Origin: Prevotellaceae bacterium UBA6858
Lineage (GTDB): Bacteria; Bacteroidota; Bacteroidia; Bacteroidales; Bacteroidaceae
Length of the DNA: 30,221 nucleotides
NCBI GenBank assembly: GCA_002451695.1
Contig: DKDC01000031.1
Location: 27,759 to 57,979 of the forward strand
Reading direction: 5' to 3'
The notes below the pieces were generated by a model. It did no database searches. It saw only the letters and a program-made list of their open reading frames with translations, and was not told where the DNA came from. The position numbers were made by a program, and so were the translations under genes. Of the stretch, positions 24,720 to 30,221 are shown piece by piece (the first letter of the stretch is position 1; every line of letters begins with the position of its first letter).

Positions 24720-25904
24720 TTATGAAAGTTTTGGCATTTCGATGCGGAACACCGTGCCTTTGCCCATTTCGGAGGACAGCACATAAATTCTGCCGTGGTG
24801 GTATTCCTCTATAATGCGCTTTGCGAGCGAAAGCCCAAGCCCCCAACCCCTTTTCTTTGTGGTGTATCCCGGCATGAACACCGAGTTGAAGTTTTTGTGC
24901 GGTATTCCCTTGCCCGTGTCGCTAACGTCAATCAGCACCTTTCCCGGCACATCGTTGACCTCGAAGGCAAGCACGCCGTTTCCCTCCATGGCATCCATTG
25001 CGTTTTTCGACAAGTTCTCTATCACCCACTCAAACAACGACGAGTTCATTCTCACATTAATGTTCTCGCGTGTGTATTTCTTGACCACATCGATATGGTT
25101 TGAGGCCCGGCGCGACATATAGTCAACAGCCCTGTCGAGAGCCGCCACTATATTATGCGTTTCAAGCTCCGGCACAGAGCCTATTTTGGAAAACCTCTCG
25201 GCGATGAGCTGCAGCCGCCTCACGTCCTTTTCCATTTCGGGAATGAGCGGGCTGTCAGAATATGTCTCTTTCAGAATTTCCGTCCAGGCCATAAGCGACG
25301 ATATGGGCGTGCCGAGCTGGTGGGCCGTCTCCTTGGAAAGCCCCACCCACACCTTGTTCTGCTCCGCACGCTTCGAGCTCATAAGGGCGAATATGGCGAC
25401 AACGGCAAAAACGAGCACAACCCCAAGCTGAACGAACGGATATACGGCAAGACGGTTAAGCATGGAGCTGCGGTCGTAGCAAATGTCGAGATAGCCTATT
25501 GCCCTGCTTATGGGATAGTCCTCGCTCGCCGCGCTTATCCTCACCGAATTTCCTGCGGCCTTCCATTTTTCGGCATAACGCCGCAGGGTGTTTACGGAAT
25601 CTTTCAGCTCGTTTTTTGAAAGCACCACGTTTCGCGACATTTCAGGATTGCCCTCGGAGTTAAGCACTATAACGGGAATAGTGTTGTTTCCGTTTATCAC
25701 CTTAAGCACAAGCCCGAGGTCTGTTGTTTCATCGGCGCGGTTGAGCGAGCGCATTGCCTCCGCCCAAATCTCCATGCGGGCATACTCTTCCTTCTCCATG
25801 TCCTTCACAAGGAAATGGGAAACTGCCAGCGAAGCCATTGCTATAAGAAAAGCTGCAACGACCAAGGCAATCTTGACGCGCTTTATTCTGTCGAGCCACT
25901 GCAT
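24720..25904 (-). CDS. Sensor histidine kinase (HisKA/HATPase type)
   Basis: This 394-residue inner-membrane kinase has two hydrophobic segments (about 10-33 and 154-175) flanking a periplasmic sensor region of about 120 residues. The dimerisation/phospho-acceptor helix follows, with H195 in KETAHQLGTP. The ATPase domain has N-box IENLSKNAMDAM, G1 box DTGKGIP and GWGLGLSLAKRI. The open frame runs back to 26024, but I choose the ATG at 25904 (MQWLDRIKRVKIAL) because it directly precedes the first membrane helix, while the extra 40 residues look unlike a signal. No response regulator is adjacent, so it is an orphan kinase here. Its ligand is unknown. It converges on the lipoprotein gene across a shared terminator. 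Confidence 0.9.
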   Translation of the reverse strand: MQWLDRIKRVKIALVVAAFLIAMASLAVSHFLVKDMEKEEYARMEIWAEAMRSLNRADETTDLGLVLKVINGNNTIPVIVLNSEGNPEMSRNVVLSKNELKDSVNTLRRYAEKWKAAGNSVRISAASEDYPISRAIGYLDICYDRSSMLNRLAVYPFVQLGVVLVFAVVAIFALMSSKRAEQNKVWVGLSKETAHQLGTPISSLMAWTEILKETYSDSPLIPEMEKDVRRLQLIAERFSKIGSVPELETHNIVAALDRAVDYMSRRASNHIDVVKKYTRENINVRMNSSLFEWVIENLSKNAMDAMEGNGVLAFEVNDVPGKVLIDVSDTGKGIPHKNFNSVFMPGYTTKKRGWGLGLSLAKRIIEEYHHGRIYVLSSEMGKGTVFRIEMPKLS

Positions 25905-26116
25905 AGGGAATTTTCCGCCTTTGGTTTTGTCTGTTTTATAACGTCCGCCATCGAAAACTATTGCTTTTTGTGCATGGAAAAGCCACTGTTGTGCAATATT
26001 TTCCGTTTCTAAAGCATTTTGCACAACATTTAGCTGATTTTATTTGGAGGGAAACTGTTTATTCCGCATATTTGCCATTGAGAATATAACATGTTGCACC
26101 AATTAAAAAGAAAGCC

Positions 26117-27289
26117 ATGAAAAAGTTAATGCTTACACTGGCAGGAATACTGTTTGCAACGGCAAGCGTTTCCGCACTGAGCTACGAAGAATCACGTAAC
26201 CGCGCCTGGTATCTTACGGACAAGATGGCTTACGAGCTGAACCTTACGCCCGAACAGTATGACAAGGCGTATGAGATAAACCTCAACTACTTCCTGAACG
26301 TAAACTACGCGAGCGACATAGACGGTCTGTACTGGCGTTACCGCAACCAGGATTTGGGATATGTGCTTTTTGACTGGCAGTTCAGCCGCTTTGCAGGCAT
26401 TTCATACTTCTACCGTCCGCTGGTATGGCGTTCGGGAATATGCATAATGACCACGTACGACTACTACGACCGTGGGTTCTACTATTTCAACCGCCCGGTA
26501 ATCTACAACGTGTATCGCGGGGTTAGCTGGCACAAGCGTCCAAAACACAGCCCCTACCGCCACATGACTTTCAGTGCCAACGGCGGAATGCGCGACCGTT
26601 ACGGCGACAGGGGACACGGCTACTATTTCCGCAACGGCGAGAGGTTTGACGCCCCGCGCTACAACGGCGAACACTACGGACGCAGGGACAATTTCCGCAA
26701 GACAGGCCCAGACTTTGACAAGGACATGATGGTGAAACCGGAAAACGGCCGCAGGGACAACAACCGCCTTGACAACAGAAACAATGGGCGGGTTTACGGC
26801 AACGGAGGCAATTTCCGCGACAAGACTGAGAACGGCGGAAGGAAAGACAACGCTTCCAGCCCCGCCCCCGACAGGAACAAAAACCGCTTCAACGGCAACA
26901 CCACGTCTCCGGGCAACAACAATCAGAAGCCCGGCAACAACAGGCACGAGGACAACAGCAGGTTTGTTTACAACCGCAGGGACAATTCCAACACCGGCAA
27001 TATAAGGACTTCGGGAAGCAACAACCGCAGCAATTCCTACGGGCGCAACAGCAACTCCACGCCAAACCGTTTTGGCACGCGCACAGAAGCGAGCGGCGGC
27101 AACGGCGGAAAGTCGTTCTCTGACAGGATACGCAGTTCCTCATCAAACTCACGCAGCAATGTGCAAAACACCCCGGTTTCCAGCCCAAACCGCAGCACAT
27201 CGCCGTCCGTAAGAAGCACTTCGCCAAGCCGTAGCAATGCCGGAACTTCGGGCGGCGGTAACACGCGGACGCGCTCTTTCGGAAAATAA
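26117..27289 (+). CDS. Secreted protein with long Asn/Arg/Gly/Ser-rich disordered tail
   Basis: This 390-residue protein has a signal peptide (about 1-20, SVSA-LS). Next comes a compact, aromatic-rich domain (about 22-145: SYEESRNRAWYLTDKMAYELNL, then many Tyr/Trp/Phe such as YYDRGFYYFNRPVIY). A tail of about 240 residues follows, of very low complexity: Arg/Asn/Gly/Asp first (about 155-320), then Ser/Arg/Thr/Pro to the end. I recall similar N-terminal domains in Bacteroides and Prevotella proteins of unknown function. The tail is strongly basic and probably disordered; binding to nucleic acid, glycan or cell wall is only a guess. It is a single-gene unit with a clear terminator. Tail composition produces long meaningless open frames on the opposite strand. 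Confidence 0.87.
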   Translation: MKKLMLTLAGILFATASVSALSYEESRNRAWYLTDKMAYELNLTPEQYDKAYEINLNYFLNVNYASDIDGLYWRYRNQDLGYVLFDWQFSRFAGISYFYRPLVWRSGICIMTTYDYYDRGFYYFNRPVIYNVYRGVSWHKRPKHSPYRHMTFSANGGMRDRYGDRGHGYYFRNGERFDAPRYNGEHYGRRDNFRKTGPDFDKDMMVKPENGRRDNNRLDNRNNGRVYGNGGNFRDKTENGGRKDNASSPAPDRNKNRFNGNTTSPGNNNQKPGNNRHEDNSRFVYNRRDNSNTGNIRTSGSNNRSNSYGRNSNSTPNRFGTRTEASGGNGGKSFSDRIRSSSSNSRSNVQNTPVSSPNRSTSPSVRSTSPSRSNAGTSGGGNTRTRSFGK

Positions 27290-27325
27290 AACCCATTTAC
27301 CCAAAAAGGAAAAACCATTCACCAC

Positions 27326-27360
27326 AAAAGGCAGTGCATAAGTCCTGCACTGCCTTTTTT
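27326..27360 (+). terminator. Intrinsic terminator after the Asn/Arg-rich protein gene
   Basis: AAAAGGCAGTGC (27326-27337) pairs perfectly with GCACTGCCTTTT (27347-27358) around a 9-nt loop and runs into six T residues. It lies 37 bp past the stop codon. Confidence 0.92.
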
Positions 27361-27414
27361 ATTGCCCCCACAAACACGCAAACTCCAAACCGACTGCCCT
27401 GTTCAAAACACCCC

Positions 27415-27540
27415 GAAAATTATGTTTGATGTAAGAAAAACTACATAGGACATAGAAAAAATTATATCAGACATAATTCAAACTACATCAGACCTTTTTT
27501 GCGCACTTGCAAACACTTGAAAAGCAATTCTTTACAAGAG
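27415..27540 (+). repeat. 21-bp-phased palindrome repeat, copy F
   Basis: Four units have centres at 27427, 27448, 27469 and 27490, exact 21-bp steps. The last is TACATCAGACC, followed by six T residues and the clearest tail (CACTTGCAAACACTTGAAAA, about 27504-27523, continuing to TTTACAAG). The gap 27290-27748 also holds the terminator at 27326-27360 and the GH27 promoter element. I see nothing in 27541-27690. Confidence 0.93.
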
Positions 27541-27710
27541 GTATCCTTTAACAAGCTATCATTCAACAAACCAACGCTTTAAGAAACCTGGGTGTTTTGC
27601 CATATCTTCGACAATGGCTAAACCGCCCGGATATGCCATGAGGGACATGGGACAATCCTGGTTTTCATGATTTCTTGTCCGGAACTGGGGCTTGTTTGTC
27701 AAAAATCCTT

Positions 27711-27718
27711 TATTTTTG
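27711..27718 (+). promoter_or_regulatory. Bacteroidota -7 promoter element for the GH27 gene
   Basis: TATTTTTG is an exact TAnnTTTG match 30 bp upstream of the ATG at 27749. TTTG and CTTG occur 12-16 bp upstream (27691-27698), shorter than the ideal 19, so the -33 half is uncertain. It lies within the upstream extension of the open frame and therefore supports the later ATG. Confidence 0.6.
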
Positions 27719-27748
27719 CATATTTACAACTCATTAAAATATAATAGC

Positions 27749-29959
27749 ATGAAAAAAAGTTTATTGATTGCTTCGATTTTTATCGGCTGCACCGTTTGCG
27801 TGAAAGCCCAAATAACAATCGGCGACAAGGCGAAAATCAAACATGGGGACAACATGGAATGGAAAAACCCCGCACTTGACGACAAAGACTGGCAAACCCC
27901 GAAATTCAACCGCAAGGACCTCACAAAAGACCGCACCTTTGCATGGTACAGAATAAGGTTCACGCTGCCCAAGTCGCTGCTTAATTCCTCAAACATCAAG
28001 GAAGCCGTAAGATTTAAGCTCGGCAAGTTCGACGATGTTGACGAAACCTATTTGAACGGCGTTCTCATCGGAAAAACAGGGCGTATGGACAACGACCCAA
28101 AGGGCTACCAGTCGGCGTGGAGCTACGAGCGCAACTACGACGTGCCGGTTTCGAGCAAAATCCTTAAATGGGACGCAGAAAACGTGATAGCCGTGCGCGT
28201 TTACAACAAAAGCGGCGACGGCGGCATGACCGATGGTCCGGCGATGGTTGTAGTGCCGAACCTCATGGACTGCCTTACGTTCTCCGTTGGGCATAAGGAA
28301 GTGAAAGGCAGGGAATGCTGCGCAATCAATTTCTCAAACTCGGCGAAAACCGCCCAAAAAGGCACTCTCACCATTGAGAGGAAAGACCTTGAAACCGGCA
28401 AAACGGTCAGCGTTTCCGAGCAGAAAACAAGCGTAAAAGGCAAATCCGCACGCACCATCAGCCTTCCTGTAAACGAAAACAACATTACGCGCTACTGCAT
28501 AACATACAAGGATGCCGCTTCTGGCAAAATCCTCAAAGGGTATTATGTCCCCAAATACATCCTCACACCCGAAACGCCCGAAAAGCCCATGATAAACTGC
28601 GCTCTGCGCTATGGCGTGCGCCCTGGCTCGCCTGTAATCTACCGCATCCCCACTTCGGGCATAAGGCCGATGAAGTTTACGGTGGAAAATCTTCCCGCCG
28701 GCGTAAAGCTTGACGCAGAAAACGGTATTCTTTCGGGCAGCATCAAAAACAGGGGCGAATACAGCATAACCATCAAGGCTCAAAACGCCAAAGGATCTGA
28801 CGAAAAGAAAATGGCGATAGTCGTGGGCGACAAGATAGGCCTCACCCCGCCAATGGGATGGAACAGCTGGAACTGCTGGGGCTTGAGCGTGTCGCAGGAA
28901 AAGGTTATATCCTCCGCACAGGCTATTCTTGACAAGGGTCTCGCCGACTACGGCTATTCCTATATTAATGTTGACGATGCATGGGAGGCTGCAAAGCGCA
29001 ACGCCGACGGCACTATCGGCACCAACGACAAGTTCCCCGACATGAAAGCCCTTGGCGACTGGCTGCACTCCCACGGCCTGAAATTCGGCATATACTCCTC
29101 GCCGGGCCACCTGACCTGCGGCGGCTATCTCGGCTCCATTGACCACGAGAAGCAAGACGCTGAAACCTACAACAGCTGGGGTGTTGACTACCTTAAATAC
29201 GACTGGTGCGGATACAGCAAGAGACATGGCGAAAACGGCGACTACACCACGCCGTCGTACATACGCCCGTACCTCAAAATGCAACTGTTCCTGCGCCAGC
29301 AGCCACGCGACATTTTCTACAGCCTGTGCCAGTATGGCATGGCTGACGTGTGGCGCTGGGGAGAATATGTGGACGCAAACTCATGGAGAACCACAGGCGA
29401 CATAACCGACACTTGGGAATCTCTCTACGACATCGGCTTTGTAAGGCAAAGGGAGCTTTACCCCTACTCGCAGCCCGGACATTGGAACGACCCTGATATG
29501 CTTATCGTGGGTAAAGTGGGATGGAGCGCAAACCTGCGCGACTCACGCCTCACCGTTGACGAACAATACACGCACATCACCCTTTGGTCGCTGCTCGCCT
29601 CGAACCTTCTCATCGGCTGCGACGTGGCACAGATGGACGAGTTCACAAAACGCCTGCTTTGCAACAACGAAGTGATAGCCGTAAACCAGGACATTCTCGG
29701 AAAACAGGCCAAGGCGGAAGTAATCGACGGGGACATACAGATATGGAAGCGCAAACTTTACGACGGAAGCTATGCGGTGGGCATTTTCAACCTCGGAAAG
29801 GCGGACGCAAACGTTGACCTCGCAAAATACCTCGGCAAGCTCGGCGTAAACAAACTGAAATCCGTGCGCGACCTGTGGAGGCAAAAGGACATCAGCACGT
29901 CAGATTTGAACTATTACCTGCCGACACACGGCACGAAATACATCAAGATAACCTACTAA
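27749..29959 (+). CDS. Secreted GH27 alpha-galactosidase with N-terminal accessory domains
   Basis: This 736-residue exported enzyme should release terminal alpha-linked galactose, or alpha-N-acetylgalactosamine, from glycans. The signal peptide is residues 1-20 (VKA-Q). Residues 25-170 look like a galactose-binding-like beta-sandwich (DKDWQTP, WYRIRF, LNGVLIGKTG). Residues 175-275 form another beta region, and 285-360 an Ig/putative-glycan-binding fold (GVKLDAENGILSG, GEYSITIKAQN). GH27 begins at LTPPMGWNSWN (365-375). The nucleophile is D485 in YLKYDWC, the likely acid/base is D551 in RTTGDI, and QPGHWNDPDML follows. The C-terminal beta-sandwich ends at ITY. I use the ATG at 27749 because it gives the signal peptide; an earlier in-frame start lies upstream of the promoter element. 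It is a single-gene unit with promoter and terminator. Confidence 0.93.
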   Translation: MKKSLLIASIFIGCTVCVKAQITIGDKAKIKHGDNMEWKNPALDDKDWQTPKFNRKDLTKDRTFAWYRIRFTLPKSLLNSSNIKEAVRFKLGKFDDVDETYLNGVLIGKTGRMDNDPKGYQSAWSYERNYDVPVSSKILKWDAENVIAVRVYNKSGDGGMTDGPAMVVVPNLMDCLTFSVGHKEVKGRECCAINFSNSAKTAQKGTLTIERKDLETGKTVSVSEQKTSVKGKSARTISLPVNENNITRYCITYKDAASGKILKGYYVPKYILTPETPEKPMINCALRYGVRPGSPVIYRIPTSGIRPMKFTVENLPAGVKLDAENGILSGSIKNRGEYSITIKAQNAKGSDEKKMAIVVGDKIGLTPPMGWNSWNCWGLSVSQEKVISSAQAILDKGLADYGYSYINVDDAWEAAKRNADGTIGTNDKFPDMKALGDWLHSHGLKFGIYSSPGHLTCGGYLGSIDHEKQDAETYNSWGVDYLKYDWCGYSKRHGENGDYTTPSYIRPYLKMQLFLRQQPRDIFYSLCQYGMADVWRWGEYVDANSWRTTGDITDTWESLYDIGFVRQRELYPYSQPGHWNDPDMLIVGKVGWSANLRDSRLTVDEQYTHITLWSLLASNLLIGCDVAQMDEFTKRLLCNNEVIAVNQDILGKQAKAEVIDGDIQIWKRKLYDGSYAVGIFNLGKADANVDLAKYLGKLGVNKLKSVRDLWRQKDISTSDLNYYLPTHGTKYIKITY

Positions 29960-29971
29960 GGTTTATGACAC

Positions 29972-30010
29972 AAGACAGGCTGCACCGCGATTGCGGTGCA
30001 GCCTGTCTTT
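29972..30010 (+). terminator. Intrinsic terminator after the GH27 gene
   Basis: GACAGGCTGCACCGC (29974-29988) pairs perfectly with GCGGTGCAGCCTGTC (29993-30007) around a GATT loop, followed by TTT. It lies 14 bp past the stop codon. Nothing recognisable is seen in 30011-30167. Confidence 0.9.
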
Positions 30011-30167
30011 ATTCCCGTCCGGGATTATAAACAAGGAAAATGAGGTGTTTCTTTTTCTCCATTATCCAGTCAGAGCAACCGGATTGCAGCCTAAGAGACA
30101 GCAAACACCGCCAAAATTGCGTAAGACTTTGAATTTCAGAGAAATAAGCACACAAGAAGAGGCCGCT

Positions 30168-30221
30168 GTAAGTTTTTGTTTATCAAACGTTTGCAAGTGT
30201 CAAAAAAAGGTCTGATGTAGT
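30168..30221 (-). repeat. 21-bp-phased palindrome repeat, copy G (truncated by window end)
   Basis: The window ends in GGTCTGATGTAGT, the exact reverse complement of its first 13 bases. It is preceded by seven A residues and the complementary tail (minus strand CACTTGCAAACGTTTGATAA, about 30179-30198). The centre of the visible unit is 30213; further units would lie beyond the window. Confidence 0.85.

Noticed and set aside
26402..27318. Several long minus-strand open frames opposite the Asn/Arg-rich gene
   Set aside because: Biased codon content of the low-complexity tail removes stops from the other strand; the translations are Cys- or Val-rich nonsense.
28334..29284. 316-codon minus-strand open frame opposite the GH27 gene
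   Set aside because: It is an antisense shadow of the alpha-galactosidase.

Overview
This 30.2 kb window looks like the chromosome of a gut-type Bacteroidales bacterium (phylum Bacteroidota; a Prevotella/Muribaculaceae/Bacteroides relative). The evidence is Bacteroidota-type -7 promoter elements (TAnnTTTG) before most transcription units, almost no Shine-Dalgarno sequences, DUF4301 and DUF5686-like proteins, glycan-degrading GH127 and GH27 enzymes, and a two-step Kdo pathway. I see no phage, insertion sequence, tRNA, rRNA or CRISPR array.

Layout. Positions 191-5916 (minus) hold a probable operon: GH127 beta-L-arabinofuranosidase, DUF4301 protein, Nudix/ADP-ribosylglycohydrolase fusion and a WecA-like polyprenyl-phosphate sugar-1-phosphate transferase. 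Positions 6333-11188 (minus) hold a tight operon: kdsA, kdsD, an exported phospholipase-D/cardiolipin-synthase-like enzyme, a small protein of unknown function and a carboxynorspermidine dehydrogenase. It ends in a clear terminator. Riboflavin synthase follows (minus, 11554-12162). Diverging from it is a MacAB-TolC-type export operon (12329-16925, plus), then a LytS-type kinase and LytTR regulator (17232-19045), then a (p)ppGpp synthetase whose hydrolase domain has lost its catalytic residues. That gene is coupled through a TTGA overlap to a DUF5686-like outer-membrane barrel gene (to 23514). Next come an unassigned structured RNA gene (about 23930-24214) and a small lipoprotein. A second histidine kinase converges on the lipoprotein from the minus strand. 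The window ends with a secreted Asn/Arg/Ser-rich protein and a GH27 alpha-galactosidase.

The most unusual feature is not a gene. Seven intergenic places, including both window ends, carry one repeat family. Each well-resolved copy holds three or four imperfect 13-bp palindromes (consensus TAYRTCNGAYRTA) with centres exactly 21 bp apart, separated by mostly A-rich 8-bp linkers. Most are followed by CAGACC, a T-run and a conserved tail resembling CTTGCAAACnCnTGAAAA. Each internal copy lies beyond a gene 3' end, never inside a gene and never in a purely divergent promoter gap. I do not recognise this element. The window begins and ends in inverted copies of it, as expected if an assembly broke at a high-copy repeat.
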